Positions 25,141 to 33,241 of a stretch of DNA of 35,880 nucleotides are shown here, piece by piece (the first letter of the stretch is position 1; the number at the start of each line of letters is the position of its first letter). Source of the DNA: Caulobacteraceae bacterium (GTDB lineage: Bacteria; Pseudomonadota; Alphaproteobacteria; Caulobacterales; Caulobacteraceae). The notes beneath the pieces are model-generated. The model was given only the letters and a program-made list of their open reading frames with translations, ran no database searches and was not told where the DNA came from. The stretch is taken from contig CANJPZ010000023.1 in the NCBI GenBank assembly GCA_947476325.1, positions 1-35,880 on the forward strand, written 5' to 3'. A program made the position numbers and the translations under genes.

Positions 25141-25246
25141 AGACGGCGATGGAGCGAAGCGAAGCTGTAGCGCGTTTGTCGGAAGCGCGGGGTGTGAAGA
25201 GCCATTCCCGGTCTTCGCAACGCGCCCAGATTTGAGAGCAATCATC

Positions 25247-25825
25247 ATGAAAATCCGAGGCATTCTTCTGGCAGGTCTTCTCGCCATCGCCCCTGCAAGC
25301 TCGATGACCCTTGTGTCGGCCGCCCAGGCCGCATCGCCGCGGGCCATCGATCGCGACGCGACCAGCGCGCTGCGCCAGCTTTACCGTACCAACCCCGCCG
25401 CCGAGGCCATTTCGAAAAAGGCCAAGGCCATTCTGATCTTCCCCAAGATCGTCAAGGGCGGCCTGATCATCGGCGGAGCCTTCGGTGAAGGCGAACTGAA
25501 ACAGGGCTCGCGCGTCGAGGGCTATTACAACTCGGTCACCGGATCGTGGGGCCTGCAGGCCGGCGCCCAGTCCTACGGCTATGTGGTATTCCTTATGAAC
25601 GACAAGGCGCTGAACGCGCTGCATAGCAACGCCGGCTGGGAAATCGGCGTCGGCCCCACGGTTGTGCTGGTCGATGCGGGCGTGGCCCGGAACCTGTCCA
25701 CCACCACCCTGAACGATGACGCCTACGCCTTCATTTTCGACCAGCACGGCCTGATGGCCGGGGTCAGCCTGGAAGGCACCAAGGTCACCCACATCAAGGA
25801 AAACTCGGGCCGCAACCGGCGCTAG
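25247..25825 (+). CDS. SYLF (Ysc84-like) lipid-binding domain protein, exported
   Basis: 192 aa from ATG at 25247; a TTG start 15 bases earlier is possible but less likely. Signal peptide (MKIRGILLAGLLAIAPA, ending SAAQA), then one SYLF domain: ALRQLYRTNPAAEAISKKA, AILIFPKIVKGGLIIGGAFGEG, VEGYYNSVTGSWGLQAGAQ, YGYVVFLMNDKALNAL, WEIGVGPTVVLVDAGVA and DAYAFIFDQHGLMAGVSLEG. SYLF domains bind phosphoinositides in eukaryotes; in bacteria they are exported and of unclear use. It is convergent with the acyl-CoA dehydrogenase gene, with a 10-bp gap between the stops. Confidence 0.9.
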   Translation: MKIRGILLAGLLAIAPASSMTLVSAAQAASPRAIDRDATSALRQLYRTNPAAEAISKKAKAILIFPKIVKGGLIIGGAFGEGELKQGSRVEGYYNSVTGSWGLQAGAQSYGYVVFLMNDKALNALHSNAGWEIGVGPTVVLVDAGVARNLSTTTLNDDAYAFIFDQHGLMAGVSLEGTKVTHIKENSGRNRR

Positions 25826-25835
25826 CCGGACCGCA

Positions 25836-27116
25836 TCAGGCGATCCTGTTCGGCCCCATGTAGCCGAACAGGAAGCCGGCCACCTTACGCATCTGGATTT
25901 CTTCGGACCCTTCGGTGATCCGGTAGCGACGGTGGTGGCGGTAGATGTGTTCGAAGGGCTTGTGGCGCGAATAGCCCATGCCGCCATGCACTTGCATGGC
26001 GCGGTCGGCGGCTTCGCAGACCAGACGATTGGCCCAGTAGTTACACATGCTGACCTTGTCCGAGATATTGGCCGCCACGTCCTTCTGCTCCATCTGGTCC
26101 ATCTGCCACGCGGTCTTGCGGATCAGCAGGCGCAGCATCTCGGACTGGGTAGCCAGCTCGACCAGCGGCCACTGGATGGCCTGGTTCTCGGCCAGGGCGT
26201 GGCCGAAGGGCTTGCGGGCCCGGGCGTATTTCACGCTTTCCTCGATGCAATAAACCGCCGCGCCCAGCGATGACGCCGCCTGGCGTATGCGATTTTCATG
26301 CACAAACGACTGAGCCAGCATCAGGCCCCCATCTGGCGGCCCGAACAGGGCGTCATCGTCCACCCACACATTGGTCAGGCTGATGCGCGGATGGTCGGTG
26401 GGCATGTTGAAGGTCCACAGCCATTCTTCGATCTTTACGCCCGGTGCGTCGGCCGGCATCAGGAAAGCCGAGATGCCGCGCGCATCGCCGGCCTTGCCTG
26501 AGGTGCGCGCGAAGATGATGGCGTGGGTCGCGGTATGCATACCGGTCGTCCACATCTTGCCGCCGTCGATGCGCCAGCCGGTCCGGCCGTCCCGGGTTTC
26601 GCGGACAGCCACCGTGTCCATATGGGTGGCGTCCGAGCCGTGATGTTCTTCGGTCAGGCCAAAGGCGATCCGCAGCTGACGGTTCAGCATGCCGTTGATG
26701 AATTTTTCTTTCTGGGCCGGCGTTCCGAACTGACGCAGCATGACGATTTGCGGCAGGTTGGCGATGATCGAATGCTCGTTCTGCAGGTCGTTGTGCAGGC
26801 CAAGGCCTTTTGCCGCCAGATGTTCGCGGATCACCGCCATCCACAGGTTTGAGCCGTCCTGACCGCCATATTCGCGGGGCAGGGCAAAGCGATAGAATCC
26901 TGCCGCATCCGCGCGGGTCTTGGCCTGGCCCAGCAGCTCTTCCCAGTCATGTCGTGGCAGGCCGCCGCCCTCGAAGTCAGTGCGGGCCCATTCGCGGCGA
27001 TGGTCGAAAAAGCGGATGTTGTCGTCGGCCGCCTCCAGCGGCTGGATCTCGGCTTCAATGAAGGCGTCGATCTTTGTCAGATAAGCGACGAGGTCCGCCG
27101 GCAGGTCGAAGTTCAT
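25836..27116 (-). CDS. Acyl-CoA dehydrogenase
   Basis: 426 aa from ATG at 27116. The acyl-CoA dehydrogenase fold is clear: helices in the first 120 residues, FGLTEEHHGSDATHMDTVA (flavin contact), WRIDGGKMWTTGMHTATHAIIFA, ISAFLMPADAPGVKIEEW, then the C-terminal helices with YCIEESVKYARARKPFGHAL, AMQVHGGMGYSRHKPFEHIYRHHRRYRITEGSEEIQM (read in short pieces) and GFLFGYMG. It would oxidise an acyl-CoA with FAD. It is last in a tight array with DUF6285 and an APH-type kinase, the arrangement of LvaABC-type 4-hydroxyacyl-CoA catabolism; in that system the dehydrogenase-like protein handles the phosphorylated CoA ester. Whether this enzyme does so is inferred. Confidence 0.88.
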   Translation of the reverse strand: MNFDLPADLVAYLTKIDAFIEAEIQPLEAADDNIRFFDHRREWARTDFEGGGLPRHDWEELLGQAKTRADAAGFYRFALPREYGGQDGSNLWMAVIREHLAAKGLGLHNDLQNEHSIIANLPQIVMLRQFGTPAQKEKFINGMLNRQLRIAFGLTEEHHGSDATHMDTVAVRETRDGRTGWRIDGGKMWTTGMHTATHAIIFARTSGKAGDARGISAFLMPADAPGVKIEEWLWTFNMPTDHPRISLTNVWVDDDALFGPPDGGLMLAQSFVHENRIRQAASSLGAAVYCIEESVKYARARKPFGHALAENQAIQWPLVELATQSEMLRLLIRKTAWQMDQMEQKDVAANISDKVSMCNYWANRLVCEAADRAMQVHGGMGYSRHKPFEHIYRHHRRYRITEGSEEIQMRKVAGFLFGYMGPNRIA

Positions 27117-27128
27117 GACAGGACTTTC

Positions 27129-27503
27129 TCAGGGCTCGCGCGTGGCGGCGATATAGGCGGAATAACTGGGTTGATCGATGGCCAGACGCTCGATGGCGAC
27201 CGCGCGTAAATGGTCGCGCAGGGCGGCGTCTTCGAGCGTCAGGTCGCCGGCGGCCAGGCGGTCACAAAGAGTCTCGCGCAAGGTGTCCAGATTGCCGTCC
27301 TCTCCGAGCAGCTTCTCAAGACCGGCCCGTTCCTTGGCCTCGGCCGCTGCGCCAAGAGTTAGCTCGCGCCGCACCAGTTCGATGGCGTTCAGGCTGACCC
27401 GCAGATTGAACGCGGCCGAGCCCTTGAGCACCGGCGCGGCCTCGTCACGCAGGAAGCGTGCGACGGCGTCGAGAATGTCCTCAGGCGGCGGATAGGTGCT
27501 CAT
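27129..27503 (-). CDS. DUF6285 protein (LvaB-like small partner)
   Basis: 124 aa from ATG at 27503, overlapping the kinase stop by four bases (ATGA). It is a helical acidic/basic protein: PPPEDILDAVARFLRDEAAP at the start, FNLRVSLNAIELVRREL in the middle, LRETLCDRLAAGDL and RAVAIERLAIDQPSYSAYI at the end. This matches DUF6285, which is nearly always beside an APH-type kinase and an acyl-CoA dehydrogenase. In the characterised levulinate pathway the small protein LvaB works with the kinase LvaA; I infer a similar role here. Confidence 0.8.
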   Translation of the reverse strand: MSTYPPPEDILDAVARFLRDEAAPVLKGSAAFNLRVSLNAIELVRRELTLGAAAEAKERAGLEKLLGEDGNLDTLRETLCDRLAAGDLTLEDAALRDHLRAVAIERLAIDQPSYSAYIAATREP

Positions 27504-28504
27504 GGACGGCGATCCGGCGCCACGATGTCGAGAAGGTCAAGCTCGGTCTCGGAGACGCGGCGGCCGATCATGGCCCGTTCGACTACCAGGGGCGGTGCGG
27601 TCTCATCGCGCCAGGACATCTGGCGGCACATGACGCCCCAGCGCAGTGAACCCAGGGCCTGCCAGAACAGCACCCGCGCGGTGTCGATGGCGGCGCCTCC
27701 GGCGGCGACGTAACCTGCCATCATGTCCTCGATGGAGCCAAAGCCGCCGACGGGATGGTCTCGCGCACCGAACCGCCAGCTGTTGACGGTGATCCAGCCC
27801 AGATCTTGGGCCGGATCGCCCAGGTGGGCCAGCTCCCAGTCCAGCACGGCGCGGATCCCCTCAGGACCGAAGATCAAATTGCCGTTTCGAAAGTCGCCGT
27901 GCACCAGGCAGGGCGTGGTTGGGCGCTGCGGCATGTGATCTTCCAGCCAGCGGAACGCCGCCTCGAAGGTGGGAACCCGCGCGCCGGTCGTGCGATAGCT
28001 GGCCCGCAGGTCCGCCAGTTCGTCCTGTGCATACTTGACCAGCAGGCTCGGCAGCTGGTCCAGTGGGATGGCGTGAATGCCGGCCATGGCCGCACCGCTC
28101 AGGCCGGCAAGGCGGGGGCGAATGGCGTCGAACTCGGCGTCCCGCAGGATGCGGCGGGCAAGCGTCTCGCCAGCAATCCGGTCGGAAAGGAACCCGCGTC
28201 CCAGGCCATCGGCCGGTTCCAGCACGTGGCGCACACCTGGCTCGGGCACGCCGTGGGCTCCGGCAAGGCGCATGAGGATGGCCTCGGTTTCGGGTCCGAC
28301 TGTACGTTCGATCTCGGCGCGGTCGCCGGGGATGTGGCGCAGGATGAGGGGCAGGGTTCCGGCTGGCGTGACTATATCAACCGACCAGGTCTGCTGGCTG
28401 GCCCCACCGGTCAGGCGCAGCAGCGAGCCTTCGGCGACAGCACCGGAAAACACCCGCGCCGCCAACCGATCAAGGTTGCTTCGAATATCCGCCGGGCCGC
28501 TCAT
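27500..28504 (-). CDS. APH-type phosphotransferase (ACAD10/LvaA-like kinase)
   Basis: 334 aa from ATG at 28504. The aminoglycoside-phosphotransferase fold shows LRLTGGASQQTWSVD (glycine-rich loop), LILRHIPGDRAEIERT, FLSDRIAGETLARRIL, the catalytic loop CLVHGDFRNGNLIF and the metal-binding VLDWELAHLGDPAQDLGW. Such kinases next to an acyl-CoA dehydrogenase phosphorylate the hydroxyl of 4-hydroxyacyl-CoA, as in LvaA and mammalian ACAD10/11. This fits better than antibiotic resistance because the two partner genes are present. It starts 28 bp after phnE, so it may be transcribed together with the phosphonate transporter. Confidence 0.88.
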   Translation of the reverse strand: MSGPADIRSNLDRLAARVFSGAVAEGSLLRLTGGASQQTWSVDIVTPAGTLPLILRHIPGDRAEIERTVGPETEAILMRLAGAHGVPEPGVRHVLEPADGLGRGFLSDRIAGETLARRILRDAEFDAIRPRLAGLSGAAMAGIHAIPLDQLPSLLVKYAQDELADLRASYRTTGARVPTFEAAFRWLEDHMPQRPTTPCLVHGDFRNGNLIFGPEGIRAVLDWELAHLGDPAQDLGWITVNSWRFGARDHPVGGFGSIEDMMAGYVAAGGAAIDTARVLFWQALGSLRWGVMCRQMSWRDETAPPLVVERAMIGRRVSETELDLLDIVAPDRRP

Positions 28505-28532
28505 GAACTGTTCCTGCCGTGCATCGCCTAAC

Positions 28533-29339
28533 CTAGATCAGCCGGCTTCGAATGGTCTGGCTGAGCAGATCGATCGAGGCGACGGCCACCGAGATGACGA
28601 TGACGATGGCCGAGACCTGGGCGTAGGCAAAGCTGTTGAGGGCATCGAACAGCACCTGGCCGATGCCGCCGGCGCCGATCAGGCCCAGCACCGTCGCCGA
28701 ACGGGAATTGGATTCGAACCGGTACAACGCATAGGACGTCCATAATGGCGCGACCTGGGGCACGACCCCCCAGGTCACTTCCTGCAGGCGCGTGGCGCCG
28801 GTGGCGCGGATTCCTTCGACGGGACCTGGCTCAATGGCCTCGACGGCCTCGGCGAACAGCTTGCCCAGCACGCCGCCGGTGCTGATGGCCAGGGCCATGA
28901 CGCCGGGCAGGGGGCCGAGTCCGACGGCGACGATGAACACCGTGCCGACCACAAGATCGGGCACTGAGCGCAGGACGTCGAGCAGGCGGCGGACCGGCAA
29001 CTGGACATAAACCGGGCTGATATTACGCGCGCCGAGCAGGCCCAGGGGAATGGCCAGGATGACGGCGATGGCCGTACCCCAAAAGGCCATCTGGACGGTC
29101 AGCCACATCTTGCCGACCAGGAAAGCGATATTGTGGAAGTCCGGCCGCAGGAAGTCGTGGCCGAACTGGCGCATGTTGTCCGAATTGGCGAACACCAGCG
29201 GCAGGCGGCGCATCTCGACCGGACCGAAGCTGACGATCAGCATGGCCGCGATGCCGCCCCACAGCAGGATGTCGAACACCCGCTGACCCAGCGGGCGCAC
29301 GGGCGGCGCCAGGGACGGGGCTGGGGGCGCGGCGGCCAT
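28533..29339 (-). CDS. phnE: Phosphonate/phosphite ABC transporter permease PhnE
   Basis: 268 aa from ATG at 29339, directly next to the phnD stop with no gap. About six helices: ILLWGGIAAMLIVSFGP, WLTVQMAFWGTAIAVILAIP, then VVGTVFIVAVGLGPLPGV and ISVAVASIDLLSQ near the end. The EAA loop is EGPVEG-like (EPGPVEGIRATGATRLQEV) and then GLIGAGGIGQVL. It is the single permease of the system; PhnE normally works as a dimer. No C-P lyase genes are in the window. Confidence 0.9.
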   Translation of the reverse strand: MAAAPPAPSLAPPVRPLGQRVFDILLWGGIAAMLIVSFGPVEMRRLPLVFANSDNMRQFGHDFLRPDFHNIAFLVGKMWLTVQMAFWGTAIAVILAIPLGLLGARNISPVYVQLPVRRLLDVLRSVPDLVVGTVFIVAVGLGPLPGVMALAISTGGVLGKLFAEAVEAIEPGPVEGIRATGATRLQEVTWGVVPQVAPLWTSYALYRFESNSRSATVLGLIGAGGIGQVLFDALNSFAYAQVSAIVIVISVAVASIDLLSQTIRSRLI

Positions 29340-30365
29340 CTATTTGGCGGCCGGTGCCGGAGCGGCGGCGGGCGCGGCTTTGTCGGCGGCCTCGCGCTGG
29401 GCGTGGATGGCGTCATAATTCTTTTGGGCGTCGGCTGTCTTGGCCGCATCGCCGGCTGTTTTCGCCTCTTCCAGTTGTTCGGAGGCCTCCATCTCGCGCA
29501 CCGGCAAGAGGTGAGAATCGTCAGCGGGCTTGAATCCCGCGATGGTCAGGGTGGCCAGCAGGGCGCGCTGGCGTTCGCCTTCGGCGTCCTGGCCCTGGCC
29601 GTAGCGCAGGAAGAAGTGGCGGATCTTTTCCTTGGTGCCGGCATCAAGGTCCTTGCGCCAGACCATCGGGTCTTCCGGCAGGGACGGTGATTGCCAGATC
29701 ACCCGCACCTTGTCGGCCGACTTGGGATCTCGGATGCGCTCGCGCAGCAGGCTGCTGGAGTTGTTGGTGGCCGCGTCCAGCACGCCGTTGGCCACGGCGA
29801 ACATGTTGGCCTGGTGGTTGGCCGAGCGGACGGTTTTGAAGCAGGCCTCAGGTTTGATGCCGCGGGGCGAGAACAGGAAAGCCTTGGGGGCCAGTGTGCC
29901 CGAAGTGGACTTGGCGTCGCCCATGCCGAAGTTGATGGTCTTGTCGCACTTGAGCAGGTCTTCCAGCGTGGTCTTGCTCCTGGCCGGCACGATAATCACA
30001 GAGAAATAGCCTTCGACCCCGGACGGATCGGTGGTGTGGGCGAAAACCTCGCCGCCGCCGCGCCGCACCGCTTCCAAGCCTGACAGGTTGGAGAACCAGC
30101 CCAGATCGGTCTGCTTGAAGCGCATGGCCTCGACCAGGGCGGTGTAGTTGGTCGCGTAGAAGGGCTTGATCGGCATGCCGATGTCCTTCTCCATGTCGAC
30201 CAGGATGGGTCCCCACTTGGTCTGCAGATCGGCGGCGTTTTCCGTCGTCAGAATCGAGAAGTTGAGCACGGTTGGCGGCGCGCTGGCGGCGGGCGCAGGT
30301 TTGGAGCAGGCGGCGGGAACAAGCGCGGCGCCGCAGAGGCCGGCAAGGATCAGGCGACGATTCAT
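29340..30365 (-). CDS. phnD: Phosphonate/phosphite-binding protein PhnD with helical C-terminal tail
   Basis: 341 aa from ATG at 30365, overlapping the phnC stop by four bases. The N-terminus ends in a lipobox-like VPAAC (Cys20), so it is likely an inner-membrane lipoprotein. The body is a PhnD-type periplasmic binding protein: LNFSILTTENAADLQTKWGP, KPFYATNYTALVEAMRFKQTDLGWFSNL, VFAHTTDPSGVEGYFSVII, AFLFSPRGIKPEACF, VIWQSPSLPEDPMVWR. After about residue 275 comes an unusual tail: a charged helical stretch (SEQLEEAKTAGDAAKTADA) and then an Ala/Pro-rich end. I know no such tail in the standard PhnD. Confidence 0.88.
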   Translation of the reverse strand: MNRRLILAGLCGAALVPAACSKPAPAASAPPTVLNFSILTTENAADLQTKWGPILVDMEKDIGMPIKPFYATNYTALVEAMRFKQTDLGWFSNLSGLEAVRRGGGEVFAHTTDPSGVEGYFSVIIVPARSKTTLEDLLKCDKTINFGMGDAKSTSGTLAPKAFLFSPRGIKPEACFKTVRSANHQANMFAVANGVLDAATNNSSSLLRERIRDPKSADKVRVIWQSPSLPEDPMVWRKDLDAGTKEKIRHFFLRYGQGQDAEGERQRALLATLTIAGFKPADDSHLLPVREMEASEQLEEAKTAGDAAKTADAQKNYDAIHAQREAADKAAPAAAPAPAAK

Positions 30366-31168
30366 TTTAACAGTCCCTCTGTGGCGACGTCTTCAAATTC
30401 CGGCCCGTAGATGTCGATAAGTTTTGCCCGGTCCAGGCTGGCGCTGGACCCGTCGTAGACGATCTTGCCGGCCTTGAGCGCAACGATGCGGTCGCAATAG
30501 CGCAGGGCGTGGTCGACCTGGTGCAGGGTGACCAGCACGGTAAGGCCGTCGGCCTTGTTGAGATCGCGCAGGATTTCCATAACCCGCCGCGCGGCAACGG
30601 GATCAAGCGAGGCGACAGGCTCGTCGGCCAGGATGACCTGGGCCTGCTGGACCAGGGCCCGGGCGATGGCGGCGCGCTGCTGCTGTCCTCCCGACAGGGT
30701 GCCGGCCCGCTGGCCGGCGCGATCGGCGATGCCGACACGGGCCAGGGCGGTCATGGCGGCGGCCGTGGTCTCGGCGGGCCACAGCCCCAGAACCCCGCGC
30801 AGAAAGCCCGTGCGGCCCAGCGAGCCCAGCACCACATTGGTAAAGACGGTCAGGCGGCCGACCAGATTGAACTGCTGGAAGATGAAGCCGATGCGATGGC
30901 GGGCCGCGCGCACGCTTTTGCCCAGTTTGCCGCCCGACTGCAGCGCCATGCCAAAGGCCTCGATCCGGCCTTCGCCCGCGTCGATGACATTCAATCCCGA
31001 GAGCGAGCGCAGCAGGGTCGACTTGCCCGATCCCGATGCGCCGATCAGGCCAATCATCTCGCCAGCGCGCACGTCCAGGCTGACATTATCTAGGGCCCGG
31101 CGCTCGCCAAAGCTCTTGGACGCGTGGCCGACCGACAGGACCCAGGCTGCAGATGTCAATTTACGCAC
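30362..31168 (-). CDS. phnC: Phosphonate/phosphite ABC transporter ATPase PhnC
   Basis: 268 aa from GTG at 31168 with GGGGGA just before it; a TTG three codons later (31159) has better spacing to that ribosome site, and the open frame upstream of the GTG does not look coding. Walker A is GASGSGKST (about 43-51), the Q-loop is FIFQQFNLVG, the signature is LSGGQQQRAAIARAL, Walker B is VILADEPVASLD and the switch His is in LVTLHQVDHAL. A PhnC-type ATPase that drives the single PhnE permease. It is first in a tight minus-strand array with phnD and phnE. Confidence 0.9.
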   Translation of the reverse strand: MRKLTSAAWVLSVGHASKSFGERRALDNVSLDVRAGEMIGLIGASGSGKSTLLRSLSGLNVIDAGEGRIEAFGMALQSGGKLGKSVRAARHRIGFIFQQFNLVGRLTVFTNVVLGSLGRTGFLRGVLGLWPAETTAAAMTALARVGIADRAGQRAGTLSGGQQQRAAIARALVQQAQVILADEPVASLDPVAARRVMEILRDLNKADGLTVLVTLHQVDHALRYCDRIVALKAGKIVYDGSSASLDRAKLIDIYGPEFEDVATEGLLK

Positions 31169-31335
31169 TTCCCCCGGTCTTCGTCTGATAGCGAAGGCTT
31201 TCGGCGGATTGATGACACCGGCGTCGGCCCTCGTCCAGCGGGCGCGCCAGAATGTCTTGCCAGACCCGGCCCGGCGAGTGAGAACTTGCGCAACAAGAAA
31301 AGGCTGAGCCGGATCGGCCATCGGAGGAATATCGT

Positions 31336-33231
31336 ATGAAATGGTCCTGGACTGTGACGGCTGCCGCAGGCTTCGCCGCCGCCGCTGTACTGTCGACGTC
31401 CGCCCTAAGCCAGCAACCCCAGCCCAAGGCGGGCGCGGCGCCCGTCGGTCCGTCGCGCGGTGAAACCCTGTTCAGCGAGCGCTGCAAGAGCTGTCACGAG
31501 CCGGCCATCGACCGCGCGCCGAGCCGCTCGGCATTGTCCGCCATGTGGGGCGCCGATGTGGTCAAGGCACTGAAAACTGGCGCCATGCAGCCCATGGCCG
31601 CTGGCCTGTCGGACACCGACATCAACCAGATCGCCACCTTTGTCACCGGCCGCGCGCCGGACGCCACATTTGATCTGTCAAAGGAAGCAGCCAACCCTTG
31701 TCCGGCCAGCAACCGGTTTAACCCGGCAGGGCCCGCCTGGAACGGCTGGAGCCCGGACAAGGCCAATACCCGCACCGCGGCCGCCACCAGCATCACCGCC
31801 GCCAACGCCCCGCGCCTCAAGGTCAAATGGTCGTTCGCCTACCAGGGCGGGCGCTACGGTCAGCCGACCCAGTTCGGCAACCGTGTTTTCGTGACGTCCT
31901 CGTCGGGCCGGGCCTATGCTCTGGACCGGGCGACCGGTTGCGTCGCCTGGAGCTTTGACGCCAAGGCCGGCATGCGGGTCACTGTCTCGGTGGGCCCACT
32001 GGCCAGCGCGCCGTCCAAATACGCCGCCTATTTCGGCGACCAGGGCGGCAACGTCTATGCGGTGGACGCAGGATCCGGGCGCAAGCTGTGGGACGTGCGT
32101 GTCGAAGCCCATCCGCGCGCCATCCTCACCGGCGCGCCAACTCTCTATCAGGACACCCTCTATGTCCCGACCTCGTCGCTGGAGGAGTTCACCGGCTCGA
32201 CGCTGGCCTATGAGTGCTGCACCTTCCGCGGCTCGGTCAGCGCGCTGGACACCCGAACCGGCCGCGTCAAGTGGAAGACCTACGCGATTCCCGCTGCCCC
32301 CGCGGCGTTCAAGAAGAACTCGGCCGGCACCCAGATGTACGGCCCGGCCGGCGCCGCGATCTGGAACGCGCCGACCATCGATCCGAAACGCGGCGTGCTC
32401 TACGTCTCGACCGGTGACAGCTATACCGACATCGACGAGGACTATTCCGACGGCCTGATTGCAATGGACCTGACCACCGGCACCATCCGCTGGCATCGCC
32501 AGATGACCAAGGACGATGCGTTCCTGGTCGGCTGCGGGCGGGCCGGCACCGCCAATTGCCCAAACGCCGTTGGTCCCGACCATGATTTCGGCGCGTCGAT
32601 CATTCTGATGAAGATGGCCAACGGCAAGGACATCCTGGTCGCCGGCCAAAAGTCGGGCCAGGTCTATGGCGTTGATCCCGACAAGGACGGAGCCATCATC
32701 TGGCAAACCCGAATCGGCATGGGCAGCGCGCTGGGCGGCGTCGAGTGGGGCATGGCGGCCGACCGGACCAACGTCTACGTCGCCGTCAACCAGGGCGCCG
32801 AACAGGCCGGACAGACGCCGGGGGGGGCGGGCCGCAGCCTGACCGCGCTTCGGCTGGCCGATGGAATCAAGGTCTGGCAGCACCTCGCACCGGGCGGTCC
32901 GGGGGTCTGCAACTACGCGCCCAACTGCCGCGCACCGGGGGGCTATTCCGGCCCGCCCAGCCTGGCCAACAATGTGCTCTACGGCGTCAACCAGGACGGC
33001 CACGTCCGGGCCTTCACCGTTTCTGACGGCAAGCTTATCTGGGATTTCGACACCGGGGCTCAGAAGTACGACACGGTCAACGGCGTGAAGAACCAGCGCG
33101 GCGGCAATCTGGACGCCACCGGAATCACCTTCGCCGGCGACATGGCGTTTCTGATGGCCGGGTTCAACAGCTTCTCCGGGAGCAGCGGTCCGGACAATGT
33201 GCTGTTGGCCTTTACGGTGGACGGCAAATAA
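31336..33231 (+). CDS. Exported cytochrome c-PQQ dehydrogenase (polyvinyl alcohol dehydrogenase-like)
   Basis: 631 aa, ATG at 31336 after GGAGGAA. A signal peptide ends STSALSQ, then a short cytochrome c domain with heme motif CKSCH at 50-54, and an eight-bladed PQQ propeller from about 115 to the end: repeats of the type VFVTSSSGRAYALD, VYAVDAGSGRKLWDVR, SVSALDTRTGRVKWKT, LIAMDLTTGTIRWHR and VYGVDPDKDGAIIW, ending WDFDTG. The vicinal YECCTFRG pair is like the redox Cys of polyvinyl alcohol and alcohol dehydrogenases. The layout (cytochrome c before a PQQ propeller) matches PVA dehydrogenase of sphingomonads, which oxidises secondary alcohols and hands electrons to cytochrome c. The real substrate is unknown. 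It is divergent from the phnC operon. Confidence 0.88.
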   Translation: MKWSWTVTAAAGFAAAAVLSTSALSQQPQPKAGAAPVGPSRGETLFSERCKSCHEPAIDRAPSRSALSAMWGADVVKALKTGAMQPMAAGLSDTDINQIATFVTGRAPDATFDLSKEAANPCPASNRFNPAGPAWNGWSPDKANTRTAAATSITAANAPRLKVKWSFAYQGGRYGQPTQFGNRVFVTSSSGRAYALDRATGCVAWSFDAKAGMRVTVSVGPLASAPSKYAAYFGDQGGNVYAVDAGSGRKLWDVRVEAHPRAILTGAPTLYQDTLYVPTSSLEEFTGSTLAYECCTFRGSVSALDTRTGRVKWKTYAIPAAPAAFKKNSAGTQMYGPAGAAIWNAPTIDPKRGVLYVSTGDSYTDIDEDYSDGLIAMDLTTGTIRWHRQMTKDDAFLVGCGRAGTANCPNAVGPDHDFGASIILMKMANGKDILVAGQKSGQVYGVDPDKDGAIIWQTRIGMGSALGGVEWGMAADRTNVYVAVNQGAEQAGQTPGGAGRSLTALRLADGIKVWQHLAPGGPGVCNYAPNCRAPGGYSGPPSLANNVLYGVNQDGHVRAFTVSDGKLIWDFDTGAQKYDTVNGVKNQRGGNLDATGITFAGDMAFLMAGFNSFSGSSGPDNVLLAFTVDGK

Positions 33232-33241
33232 CGTGGACAGC

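Noticed and set aside
27500-28504. Aminoglycoside resistance gene
   Set aside because: The fold is APH, but the DUF6285 and acyl-CoA dehydrogenase partners point to hydroxyacyl-CoA phosphorylation and not to drug resistance.
31678-33003. 441-residue minus-strand frame opposite the PQQ enzyme
   Set aside because: Gly/Ala/Arg/Val shadow of the propeller repeats; no ribosome site.
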